Shown here: piece after piece, positions 1-10,571 of the stretch
How positions within the stretch are numbered: the stretch's first letter is position 1
How the letters are laid out: every line of letters begins with the position of its first letter
NCBI GenBank assembly: GCA_043228905.1
Contig: JBHGNT010000008.1
Coordinates: 6,696,001 to 6,760,000 of the forward strand
Source of the DNA: Azolla caroliniana
Lineage: Eukaryota; Polypodiophyta
DNA: 64,000 nucleotides
Direction: 5' to 3'
Notes under the pieces: generated by a model
What the model was told of the DNA's origin: nothing
Database searches by the model: none
The model's input: only the letters and a program-made list of their open reading frames with translations
Translations under genes and position numbers: made by a program

Positions 1-300
1 ATATACGTTTGTCTGTGTATATTCGCGTCGTTGTTGGCGTTGGGTGCTTACCCTCTCCTGCGTTTTCTGTACATAAGGCGTCGGTCGGGTCGGGCTGTGT
101 GTGCGTGTGTGTGCGTGAGTCAGTGTTAAACACGCTCTCTCTCTCTCTCTCTCTCTCGCTCTCTCTCCCTTCGGTTGCTTCCGGTGGGTTTCTAAGATGC
201 CCTAGTAACGGTGAAGCACGACTTCCTACACTCCATCACTCCCTAGTCCAAGACCCCCGTGGTCCCGCCTTTCTCCACGCACGCATGTAACAACGCGACA
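1..300 (+). repeat. 5' LTR of TR-GAG1 (3' portion only)
   Basis: This stretch matches the end of the LTR at 4615-5418, including the TG-rich run, the CT microsatellite near 137-170 and the terminal GCGACA. The unit stops at 300, followed by a primer-binding site. Confidence 0.85.
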
Positions 301-304
301 TATT

Positions 305-322
305 TGGTGAACCCGACGTGAA
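305..322 (+). other. Primer-binding site of TR-GAG1
   Basis: The sequence starts TGGTGAACCCGACGTG four bases after the LTR end, in the place where a tRNA 3' end (CCA) would pair. The same motif follows the LTR of TR-GAG2 at 50953 and, on the minus strand, the LTR of G1 at 43838-43853. It is not the initiator tRNA-Met site used by the copia elements here. I do not name the primer tRNA. Confidence 0.7.
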
Positions 323-337
323 AGGCGGCAAGGGAGG

Positions 338-2002
338 ATGGAGTTGGAAGACGACGACCTTACGGAGATGGTGGCCGAAGTGGTGTTGGAGTCGGCACGA
401 GTGGTGATGAGGTGAGAAGCAGCGCAACAAGCGGTTGAGCGAGTGGTCGAAAGAGTCGGCCATTTCAACGGGGACAAAGTCCCATCTTACTTGGAAGCCT
501 ACAACGTGGAAATGGAGGAGCGTGGCGTAGAAGAGGCGTTGAGGCCGGAGTTCTTCTGCCGGGTCGTAGCTGTCCGGATGCATGCGGAAGTAAAGGAGCT
601 CCATGAGGCTCATAGTTCGTGGGAGGCCTTCGAAGAGGCGCTCTTGAAAGCATATGGAGGATGGCGGAAGAGCCGGGGACGGCACCACTTCGACCAGTGG
701 GTAGCATCGACAAAGACCCACCAGGGTGCGACGAAGGCGTTCCGGGAGTTCGAGCAACGACTTGCTCGGCTCCCAGAGCGGGAACAAGGTTTGGTGGGGG
801 CGGACAAAGTCCTTTTGTTCGTCAGGTCGATCGACTGAGCGGAACGGGAAGCCATCGGGATTGAGCTCCAAGACGATGATGGAGCGAATGGGCTTACGGA
901 GGACTGGTCGAAGGTCGGAAGGGTGTGCCAAAGGCTAGACAACGAGCGAGCCGAGAAGGCTAAGAGGAAGGTACGCGACGGCGTGCCATCACAGCGGGAA
1001 GAGGCCGAACAGCAAAGAGAGTCGGCAAGGGTCGGCGTTGGGGCCAGGATTGCGGAGGCGTATGCAACGCTCAAAGCGATGCTCGAGGAAGAAGGAAGAT
1101 CGAGGCCGGAAGCCGAGACCGAGGAGACGGACTTGCCCCACGCGACGGCGGAAGATCGGTACGACGGTACCACGGGAGAGGGTGCGGAACGAAACGCCCT
1201 CTCGACTTGCGGAGAGAGAACGGCCAAGGACGAGGCCGAGATACAGATCGCGGAATCGGAACGTTGGGACTAGCGGTTTGGGGCGTGTCAGCCCGAGATC
1301 CCGGTCATTGAAGAAGCAAGCCCAGACGGGGCTTGCGCGATCGGTAAGAAGTCGACCGCCGACCACGGAGAGCCGGTGGCTACGGACAAGGGCGTAAAAC
1401 GGGCGGGTGATTCTTTGTGTCTTCCCACGCTTGCTCCAGAGACGATGGCAGTCGGGCCCGAATACCCGCATGAGTCCCAAGCGGAGGAAGGCGGCGGCGG
1501 AGGGCCAGAAGTTGAGACCGAGGAGACGGACTTGCCCCACGCGACGACGGAAGATCGGTATGACGGTACCACGGGAGAGGTTGCGGAACGAAACGCCCTC
1601 TCGACATGCGGAAATAGAACGGCCAAGGACGAGGCCGAGATACAGATCGCGGAACCGGAACATTGGGACCAACGGTCAAGGGTGTGTCAGCCCGAGATCC
1701 CGGGCATTGGAGAAGCAAGCCCAGACGGGGCTTGCGCGATCGGTAAGAAGACGATCGCAGACCACGAAGAGTCGGTGGCTACGGACAAGGGCGAAGAACG
1801 GACGGGTGATTCCTTGTGTCTTCCCACACTTGCTCCCGAGACGATGGCAGTCGGGCCCGAGTGCCCACATGAGTCCCAAGCGGAGGAAGGAGGCGGCGAA
1901 AGAGCGAGAATCACCGGCGAGACGATAAGGGGGAAGGAGCGGACGAAAGCCCACGAACCCGATTCCGGAGAACTCGGCAATTGGGCCCGTATGCCCATGT
2001 AA
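338..2002 (+). pseudogene. gag-like ORF of TR-GAG1, three nonsense codons
   Basis: A single frame runs from the ATG at 338 to 2002, broken by TGA at 413, TGA at 836 and a TAG at about 1271. The N-terminal third resembles the gag-like protein of TR-GAG2 (50986-51786), with the shared core VERVxxFNGxKVxxxLEAYN and FDQWVxSxKTHQ. Compared with that copy, the first TGA replaces CGA (Arg) and the second replaces TGG (Trp). The TAG replaces a CAA/CAG Gln codon seen in the internal repeat. The C-terminal part is hydrophilic and holds a 408-bp (136-codon) internal duplication, units starting near 1105 and 1513. The product would be a capsid-like protein. The role of the charged tail is unknown. Confidence 0.7.
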
Positions 2003-2440
2003 GACCGAGGAGATGGATGGTGGTACCGAGGAGTCCTGGCACGATGCCAGCGAAGACGGATGGGAAATGACCTACGAGGAGGCCGAGGGCGGACACAGCA
2101 CGAGGGGATCAGCATTCCGATACGGGTGGAGCGTGATCCGGTTGTGGATCGTTCGATCGAGGCCGGACTCGGCATAAAGGTGCCGATACGGGAGGGGGTG
2201 CGGGATGAGCCGCCCTCTTTTACATGGGGAGAAAGACCGACCGGGCGAAGGTCGAGATTACGGACGAGAACCGGGTGGAGTGGACTCCCGGATAACCATT
2301 TCGGGAGGGAGGAAGAGAGCAGGCCTACGAAGAGGCCGAGGACACGGTACGTCGGTACCATGGGAGAGGGTGTGGAGTAAACCGCCCTCTCGGCATGAGG
2401 AAAAGGACGACCCGGGACAGGGTCAGGAAGACAAATTGGC

Positions 2441-3277
2441 GGCCTACGGAGGATCCTTCACACCGGTTCTAGAGACTTCGGCAGTCGGCAATGCGGTTGA
2501 CGTAAGACCAAGATACTGACGGTGGCGGCGAGGTGACGAAGGCAAGGGCTACGGATGGAAGGCCTACGGAGGATCCTTCACACTGGTTCTAGAGACTTCG
2601 GCAGTCGGCAACGCGGTCGACGTAAGACCAAGATACTGACGGTGGCGGCGAGGTGACGAAGGCAAGGGCTACGGAAGGGCGCCTACGGAGGATCCTTCAC
2701 ACCGGTTCTAGAGACTTCGGCAGTCGGCAACGCGGTCGACGTAAGACCAAGATACTGACGGTGGCGGCGAGGTGACGAAGGCAAGGGCTACAGATGGAGG
2801 GCCTACGGAGGATCCTTCACACCGGTTCTAGAGACTTCGGCAGTCGGCAACGCGGTCGACGTAAGACCAAGATACTGACGATGGCGGCGAGGTGACGAAG
2901 GCAAGGGCTACGGAAGGGCGCCTACGGAGGATCCTTCACACCGGTTCTAGAGACTTCGGCAGTCGGCAACGCGGTCGACGTAAGACCAAGATACTGATGG
3001 TGGCGGCGAGGTGACGAAGGCAAGGGCTACGGATGGAAGGCCTACGGAGGATCCTTCACACCGGTTCTAGAGACTTCGGCAGTCGGCAACGCGGTCGACG
3101 TAAGACCAAGATACTGACGGTGGCGGCGAGGTGACGAAGGCAAGGGCTACGGAAGGGCGTCTACGGAGGATCCTTCACACCGGTTCTAGAGACTTCGGCA
3201 GTCGGCAACGCGGTCGACGTAAGACCAAGATATTGACGGTGGCGGCGAGGTGACGAAGACAATGGGCGTAAGGAAGT
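2441..3277 (+). repeat. Tandem array of seven 119/120-bp units
   Basis: Units start at about 2441, 2562, 2681, 2801, 2920, 3040 and 3159. Each carries GCCTACGGAGGATCC, a TTCTAGAGACTTCGGCAGT block and a GGTGGCGGCGAGGTGACG block. Lengths alternate 120 and 119 bp because the unit ends alternate, giving a dimeric higher-order pattern. The block TTCTAGAGACTT is also present twice in the ORF of TR-GAG2 (near 52200 and 52380), where it codes for STLVLET. The array is therefore an expansion of a once-coding module. Confidence 0.9.
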
Positions 3278-4614
3278 CCGGTCCTACGGGATCCTCACAC
3301 TAATCTGGAGACTCTGGCTATTCGGCCAACGTGGCAACGTAAGACCGAGAGAGAAGGAAGGTGGCGGCGGGAAACGGGACCCGGCTACGTGGAAGACACG
3401 AGGAGAGTCCGGGAGGGACTCAAACAAAGGTCCCCGAATTTCGGCAAGCATAGAAACGGAGTCCGGTCCTATGGGACCCTCACACTGATCTGGAGACTCC
3501 GGCAGTTCGGCCAACGTGGCAACGTGAGACCGAGGGAGAAGGACAGTGGCGGCAGGGAACGGGACCCGACGACACGAGGTTCAGAAGGAGCTGGTAGGGG
3601 CAAACGCGGGGAGGTGTGTCAGGCCGGAAAGGCACACCTAGAACAGAACAAGAGTCTCGCAAATGGCCATAGTGGGCCGGATCGAAGTGTGACTACGGGA
3701 CGGTGTTCGGCGCGGGCGGGGCCGAACGAAGGAAGCGGAACACGGCACAAGGGAGGTGCCGAGAACGAAGTGACAAGTGCCTAGTGGACTGCACAGGGTC
3801 GGAATCAGGATGGCAAGAGAGGCCGGAGGAGGATCCTCCACACTTGCTTCGTAGATCTCGGAAGCTTTGTCGAAGTAACGAAGACTGACACGGCAAGCCG
3901 GGGTGACAAGCTGGTGGGGGTGAGGGGACGACGGCAAACGAAAGACTCTGGACCTGTTGTAGCAGCACGAAGACGGGAAGGGCCAAGCGGGCTACTACGG
4001 GGTGTTCCTCGGATGTAGAGGACACCGGTATGCGGGTGAGCAGCGATGCACGATTTGGCCGGAAAGGGGCCAACAAGGAGTGCAACACGGGCAGTGCCAG
4101 ACAACGGACGAGGGTATGTGGCACACGGAGGTGCCGGTACGGAAAGGCGAGCGCAGAGAACGTCGGAAAGGGATCCTCCACACCGTTCCGGAGACCATGG
4201 CGGTTCGAGCCAATGCGGCGATGTAAGACCATGGAGAAGGAAGGTGGCGGCGGAAGGACGAAGGCGACGCGAAACACCATCGGGACATCACGATTCGACA
4301 ACGGAGGCCAAGCGGGCTGCCACGGGCATTCCTCAAGCGGAGGACATCGGGCATACGGCGGGAAGCGGGGCGTTCATACGGCCGAACAGGGCCAACAGAA
4401 GAGCGCGTACTACGGAGATCGCGGCAGAGGACCCATCGACGGGTCGAACGAGCCTACGGGGAGGCGAGCGCGAAGGAAGACTCGAAGCCGACGGATCAAA
4501 CCGGCAGCGAGCCAATCTGCGGATCACGGGAGACCGGTTTCTCACCGGCCGAAATCTCTCACCCTTCAACCAGATTGGCACGTACCGGTGGACGTGTAGT
4601 CAGGTGGGGGCGGA
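3278..4614 (+). other. CpG-rich degenerate spacer of TR-GAG1
   Basis: No credible gene. The stretch has diverged relatives of the 119-bp unit, for example at about 3276, 3465, 3825 and 4165 (GATCCTCCACAC or GATCCTCACAC followed by GGAGAC). It ends in a purine-rich tract (AGGTGGGGGCGGA, near 4601-4614) that is the likely polypurine tract just before the 3' LTR. Confidence 0.6.
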
Positions 4615-5246
4615 TGTCGTGAAGAATTTCGGCGAGAGACAAAAACCGGGAAACATTGGCTACATCAGCGGGGTGCAGCGTGTGTACGCACCCATGTACG
4701 TTTAGTGTGAATATCGAGGGCGCCTTTATGGCACCGAAGAGTAGTCAAGTCGGGACAGACGATCCCATGTAAGTCGGGATTTGTCCCGCATTGTAATGCC
4801 TCCCTTTCCTTGTTCTATAAAAGGAAGGGAACGCCCTTTGTAAAAGGGTTGCCCATTTTGCATTAGAGGGTATACCGGTAGGTTTAGGGTTAGGTTTCTT
4901 CTGCTTCTTCTTCTTACCGTTCGTGTTCTCTTAGGGTTTGCTTCAGCTCATCTCCTGCGCAAGACCCCGCTCGGCGTGACGAGCCCGTGAGCTCCCCGAC
5001 GGCGGCTTGGCAGCAGACGACTACTGTAACCTACCTCAGTCCGGCTCGAAGCTGGGAATGCATTCTTCTTATATATATATATATATACGTTTGTCTGTGT
5101 GTATTCGCGTCGTTGTTGGCGTCGGGTGCTTACCCTCTCCTGCGTTTTCTGTACATAAGGCGTGGGTCGGGTCGGGCTGTGTGTGCGTGTGTGTGCGTGT
5201 GTGTGCATGTGTGTGCGTGTGTGTGCGTGAGTCAGTGTTAAACATG

Positions 5247-5278
<32 letters not shown>

Positions 5279-5418
5279 CTCTCTCCCTTCGGTTGCTTCC
5301 GGTGGGTTTCTGAGATGCCCCAGTAACGGTGAAGCACGACTTCCTACACTCCATCACTCTGTAGTCCAAGACCCCCGTGGTCCCGCCTTTCTCCACGCAC
5401 ACGCGTAACAACGCGACA
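4615..5418 (+). repeat. 3' LTR of TR-GAG1
   Basis: The 804-bp unit starts TGTCGTG and ends GCGACA. It holds a TATA box (TATAAAA at 4816-4822), a TA microsatellite near 5069-5086, a GT-rich run and a CT microsatellite near 5247-5285. The last 300 bp match window positions 1-300. The element's transcription start would lie shortly after 4840 (inference). Confidence 0.85.
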
Positions 5419-6080
5419 CCGTACGGTCCGCTTCCTCCCTCTTTAGTCGTACTCCGGAGAGGCCTTCTAGCACCATCGGCCAAAATCTAGAGTCCTTTGT
5501 CTTTTGGCCTTTGTTGCTCTCGACCAAGATCCTGGCTGTCATAGAATAGTGGACGACCTCTGCATGGCGCACCGCAGCTTTCTCCATCAGCTGTTTCATT
5601 CCGCCACATCCGGTATTCACCTCCAGGGCTCTCCGGGTGTCGCTAGTGTGCACATGCCCATTCCATAGGTATACCACGTTACTTTTGTGCGCTTCCGTAA
5701 ATTCTGTGCAATCTCTCTTGCTATGGTCGACTGCGTCACACCACATGCATCGTTGTTCGGCTGGAGGCCTCGGGTCGCATGACTGTTCTCCACTGTCTCT
5801 CCCGGCTTGTGCAATTTGGAGGTCGTGCACCATTTGCGTTACCTCTTCCAAAGCTGCTCCTCTAGATGGGCCCTTGACCATGCCAATTGGGGCCGATCCC
5901 GACTCGAGCCAATTTCGGGTCTCTTCCTTTCGCGCTGGTAACGGCTCCTCAGACTTACTTGCCACCGCCGGTCCTGCTATCGCCGAACCCTCGTCGTTTC
6001 ACTCACGCCGCTTGTCGAAACGGGTACAAACTCTCTTTACCACGGCCTAGTCGGTCGTGAGCTCTATATCTGTCTCCAGT
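5419..6080 (-). pseudogene. Ty3/gypsy gag fragment (G2)
   Basis: A minus-strand frame from 5965 down to 5419 includes a CCHC zinc knuckle (CMWCDAVDHSKRDC), as expected of a nucleocapsid domain that binds element RNA. The style matches gag proteins of Ty3-type elements. It is cut at 5418 by TR-GAG1 and at about 6081 by copia A. Past 5419 the frame runs on into the TR-GAG1 LTR, which is not part of the gene. No LTR or pol of this element was seen next to it. Confidence 0.65.
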
Positions 6081-6795
6081 AGGTGGCTACGGAGAACCGG
6101 ATGAAGAGTACCCGGCTACGGAGAACCGGATGGTGCAGACCCGGTGAGAACCGGATGAGGAGTACCCGGCTACGGAGAACCGGATGGTTCAGACCCGGTG
6201 AGAACCAGATGAAGAGTACCCGACTACGGAGAACCGGATGGTGCAGACCCGGTGAGAACCGGATGAAGAGTACCCGGCTACGGAGAACCGGATGGTGCAG
6301 ACCCGGTGAGAACCGAATGAGGAGTACCCGACTATGGAGAGCCGGATGGTGAAGACCCGGTGAGAACCGAATGAAGAGACATATTCATAAATATGTTTTT
6401 GAGAGTCCATCGAGGCTATATTTGTAAATAGCCGAAAATTCATATTAGTATAAATATGACTTAGGGCAAACTTGTAGTTGTTGTTGTCATTCTTGTTGGT
6501 GCAAGAATAGAGTGAGCGCGTAACAGTGTACAGAGAGTGAGAGAGAAAGAGGTCGTTGCCTCTGTTGTAACCGCCGCCTGTGGCGAGGATCGTGAGCATG
6601 AGGTCGTTGCCTCCGTGAACTCACTGTTGTACATCCTGTGGGCTGCCGTGGTTTTTCCCTCTTTGGGTTTTCCACGTAAACATCCTGTGCACTCATTTCT
6701 TCTTCGTGTCGTGTTTTATTTCCCGTTTTCTGTGTATGATTCTAAGCTCGGTTGTGGCCGAACGTTGTGCATAAGGAGCGTTTGAGTTCCTGTCA
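6081..6795 (+). repeat. 5' LTR of copia A (start missing)
   Basis: It matches 9780-10571 of the 3' LTR but lacks the first ~80 bp. It opens with about four 54-bp tandem units (motifs GAACCGGATG and AGTACCCGGCTACGG). A TATA box at 6449-6456 lies in the block TATAAATATGACTTAGGGCA that recurs in other copia LTRs here. It ends CTGTCA at 6795, just before the primer-binding site. Confidence 0.85.
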
Positions 6796-6797
6796 AG

Positions 6798-6809
6798 TGG
6801 TATCAGAGC
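6798..6809 (+). other. Primer-binding site of copia A
   Basis: TGGTATCAGAGC is the standard plant copia site complementary to the 3' end of initiator tRNA-Met. Confidence 0.9.
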
Positions 6810-6824
6810 GAAACGACATAGAAA

Positions 6825-9690
6825 ATGGACGATTCGTTGGGAGATATGTTCAAGCTCACCGGCTCCAACTATTCGGTATGGAAGTCGAAGATGAGGGACA
6901 TGCTCGTGGTTAAAGACCTCTGGCTGCCGGTTCAGTTCGGGGATAAGAGACCGGACAAAATCAACGCCGCAATATGGAAGGGGATGAAGAGGCTTGCAGG
7001 CGACAACCTCATTCCAGTGAAGATCGTGCACTTGGAGAAGTGCACTGATTGTCTGGCCGGTAAGCAAAACCGAACCTCCTTCCGACCAAGGCCACCGATG
7101 AGACGTAATGCACCACTGGAGTTGGTGCATACGGATGTGTGTCAAGTAGACACGAAGTCACATGCCGGAGCGCAGTACTTCGTGACATTCATAGATGAAC
7201 ACAGCCGGAAGCTGTGGGCCACACCATTGAAGACGAAGGATCAGGTACTATCCGTCTTCAAAGAGCTCCACGCGAGAGTGGAAAGAGAAACCGGCCGGAA
7301 GTTGAAGGCGGTTCGAGCAGACAACGGAGGAGAATACCGGGGGCAGTTCGAGGAGTACTGCCACTTGAAGGGAATCCGGCTCGAATTTACCGTGCCAAAG
7401 ACGCCGGAACTAAACGGGCTGGCCGAGAGGATGAACCAGACCATAATGGAGAGGGTCCGGAGTATGTTGGCGCATGCAAAACTACCCAAGAAGTTTTGGG
7501 CTGAGGCACTATCGACGACGACATATGTGATAAACAGATCACCCTCAGTACCTTTGGACGGAGACACGCCATAGAGAGTCTGGACCGGTAAGGAAGTATC
7601 CTACCGGCATCTGAAGGTATTCGGGTGTCTCGCGTACGTGCATGTAGCTAAGGACCGGAGAGGAAAGTTGGATCCAAAGACCCGGCCATGCATATTCCTC
7701 GGTTACGGCGACGATGAGTTCGGCTACCGAGTGTGGGACCTGGTCGACAAGAAGGTATTCCGGAGTCGAGATATTATCTTCATGGAGGACAAGACGCTCG
7801 CCGACTGGGAGTCGGAGAAGAAGATAATGAACTCCGAGTCGACCGGTAAGGATAGACTCTATGATGAGCAGACCCAACCGGCAAGAGACCAGTTAGCACT
7901 CGAAGAACCAGCCGGATACGGTGAGGATACCGAACAGGCTGAAGAAGAAGTAGAGGAAGCCGAATCCGAAACCGGCCAAGACCCCGAATCGGATTCGGAT
8001 GAAGAGCAAATGGAGGAGCCGATTACCGAAACCCGAAGACGGAGATATCCTCTCAGAGAGAGAAGGCCCCCCCAGAGATTTCCGGATGCAGAACATGTTC
8101 TGCTGACCGATGAGGGGGAGCCGGAAAGCTTCGAAGAAGCGAAGGATGACACCCACAACCGCAAATGGTTAAGTGCCATGCAGGATGAGATGGATTCCCT
8201 GCATGAGAACCATACGTACGAGTTGGTGGAGCTGCCGAAAGGAAAGCGGGCACTCCGAAACAAGTGGGTGTACAAGTTGAAACTGGGAGATGCCAGAAAC
8301 CCCCCGAGATACAAAGCCAGGATCGTTGTGAAGGGGTTCCAACAGAAGAAGGGCGTTGACTTCGACGAGATATTTGCCCCGGTAGTAAAGATGACCTCCA
8401 TCCGGACGGTGCTGAGTATAACGGCTAGCATGGACCTTGAGGTAGAACAGCTGGACATGAAGATGACATTCCTTCACGGCAACCTCGAAGAGGAGATCTA
8501 CATGCAACAACCGGAGGGATTTGTGGAGAAAGGGAAGGAGCACCTGGTATGCCGACTGAAGAAGAGCCTGTACGGACTAAAACAGGCTCCCCGACAATGG
8601 TACCGGAAGTTCGATTCCTTCATGACCGATCAAGGGTACCACAAGACACAGGCCGATCACTGCGTGTTTGTGAAGAAGTTCGAAGGAGGCGACTTCCTGA
8701 TACTCCTTCTGTACGTGGATGACATGGTGATCGTCGGACGAGACCAAGTCAAAATACGGATGCTGAAGTAGGCTCTCAATCTGACCTTCTCAATGAAAGA
8801 CTTGGGTCCGGCAAGACAGATGCTGGGGATGCACATCATTCGGGACCCGGTCAAAGAAGCAATTATGGTTGTCACAGGAAAAGTACGTGACAAAGGTGCT
8901 TCACCGGTTCAACATGTTATATGCGAAACTGGTCGGATCGACACTTCCGGCAAACTGCAGGCTTTCCGGTAAGCAAATCCCGAAGACGAAAGCAGAGAAG
9001 GCGGATATGATGAAGATTCCATATGCCTCTACCGTCGGGAGCTTAATGTACGCAATGGTTTGTACCCGACCGGATATAGGATACGCAGTCGGAGTGGTGA
9101 GTCGGTTCATGAGCAATCCTGGCAAGGAGCACTGGAACGTGGTCAAATGGATACTCCGGTATTTGAAGGGCACTTCAAATATGTGTCTCTGATTCGGCTC
9201 CGGAAAACCTCAACTTGACGGTTTCACCGATTCGGACATGTCAGCTGATGTGGATACCAGCCGGTCTACATCCGGGTATGTAATGACATATGCAGGGGGA
9301 GCCGTCTCGTGGCAGTCGAGGTTGTAGAAGACGGTTGCATTGTCAACCACGGAGGCGGAGTACATGGCAGCTGTGGAAGCCGACAAGGAAATATTATGGA
9401 TGAAGGACTTCATCGGAGAGCTCGGTATCCGGCAAGAGGAATACCGGCTCTATTGCTACAGTCAAAGTGCCATCCACCTTGCTAAGAATGCAGCCTATCA
9501 TTCCCGGACGAAGCATATCCAACAAAGATATCACTGGATCCGGGAAAGAGTAGATGACCAGGAGTTCGCACTGATGAAGATCCACACGGCCGAGAACGGG
9601 TCAGATATGCTGACCAAAGTGTTGATACCCGACAAGCTGGATGCATGCCGGAAGAGGATCGGACTGGTAAGACACCCCATGCCGGAGTGA
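6825..9690 (+). pseudogene. Copia gag-pol remnant (gag start fused to integrase, RT, RNase H)
   Basis: The frame starts with about 50 residues of gag (MDDSLGDMFKLTGSNYSVW), then jumps directly into the GAG-pre-integrase and integrase region (VHLEKCTDCLAGKQ, then DNGGEYRGQ and TPELNGLAER). The reverse transcriptase has YVDDMVIVG and RNase H the TEAEYMAAVEA block. Relative to copia B, the rest of gag and the protease are deleted. Stops are TAG at 7572, TAG at 8769, TGA at about 9190 and TAG at 9325, and a frameshift lies near 8850. Several stops correspond to CAG or CGA codons in sister copies. The remnant cannot make a full polyprotein. Confidence 0.88.
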
Positions 9691-9699
9691 AGGGGAGTT

Positions 9700-10571
9700 T
9701 GTTGGGAGATAGGTCCCTCCGAATGGGAAGGGAGAAGAACAGTGCCGATGAACAAACTCGGCCGAGGCCGATAGGCCAAGGCTACGGAGAACCGGATGAA
9801 GAGTACCTGGCTACGGAGAACCGGATGGTGCAGACCCGGTGAGAACCGGATGAAGAGTACCCGGCTATGGAGAACCGGATGGTGCAGACCCGGTGAGAAC
9901 CGGATGAGGAGTACCCAGAAACAGAGAACCGGATGAGGAGTACCCAGAAACAGAGAACCGGATGAGGAGTACCCGGAAACAGAGAACTGGATGGTGCAGA
10001 CCCGGTGAGAACCGGATAAAGAGTACCCGGCTACGGAGAACCGAATGGTGCAGACCCGGTGAGAACCGGATGAGGAGTACCCGGCTGTGGAGAGCCGGAT
10101 GGTGCAAACCCGGTGAGAACCGAATGAAGAGACATATTTGTAAATATGTTTCTGAGAGTCCATCGAGGCTATATTTGTAAATAGCCGAAAAGTCATATTA
10201 GTATAAATATGACTTAGGGCAAACTTGTAGTAGTTGTTGTCATTCTTGTTGATGCAAGAATAGAGTGAGCGCGTAACAGTGTACAGAGAGTGAGAGAGAA
10301 AGAGGTCGTTGCCTCTGTTGTAACCGCCACCTGTGGCGAGGATCGTGAGCACGAGGTCATTGCCTCCGTGAACTCACTGTTGTACATTCTAGCATAGTGA
10401 TAGTTTGCAGCCTGTGGGCTGCCGTGGTTTTTCCCTCTTTGGGTTTTCCACGTAAACATCTTGTACACTCGTTTCTTCTTCGTGTCGTGTTTTATTTCCC
10501 GTTTTCTGTGTATGATTCTAAGCTCGATTGTGGCCGAGCGTTGTGCATAAGGAGCGTTTGAGTTCCTGTCA
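9700..10571 (+). repeat. 3' LTR of copia A
   Basis: It starts TGTTGGGAG right after a purine tract (GAAGGGGAGTTT) and ends CTGTCA. The 5' part is an array of 54-bp units plus a local 28-bp duplication near 9905-9960. A TATA box at 10202-10209 lies in the shared block ending GACTTAGGGCAAAC. The tandem array is longer here than in the 5' LTR, so the repeats have changed in number since insertion. Confidence 0.85.

Larger units (their letters stand above)
1..5418 (+). mobile_element. Non-autonomous gag-only LTR retrotransposon, copy 1 (TR-GAG1)
   Basis: Positions 1-300 and 5119-5418 are direct copies of each other, and the complete right LTR begins TGTCG and ends CGACA. Between them lie a primer-binding site, a gag-like reading frame and a long tandem-repeat spacer. 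No protease, reverse transcriptase, RNase H or integrase motif appears in any frame, so movement would need enzymes from another element. A second copy with the same plan sits at 50290-53809. The primer-binding site and gag resemble those of the gypsy element G1 (43394-43858), which is the best candidate helper family. The left end lies outside the window. The right end is inserted in a gypsy gag fragment that starts at 5419. Confidence 0.82.
6081..10571 (+). mobile_element. Copia element A, internally deleted
   Basis: Two LTRs (left one truncated at its start) flank an initiator tRNA-Met primer site and a copia-order pol (integrase, reverse transcriptase, RNase H). Gag C-terminus, zinc knuckle and protease are missing because of an internal deletion. 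The left junction near 6081 is with a gypsy gag fragment and the right junction at 10571 is with copia E, so its two flanks do not match each other and no target duplication can be shown. Confidence 0.88.

Noticed and set aside
9-290. Open frame with a Ser-Leu run at the window start
   Set aside because: It is created by a CT microsatellite within an LTR. The same frame recurs at 5007-5408 in the other LTR copy.
6083-6352. Arg-rich repetitive ORF in copia A LTR
   Set aside because: It arises from 54-bp tandem repeats divisible by three and lies in U3 of an LTR, upstream of the promoter.
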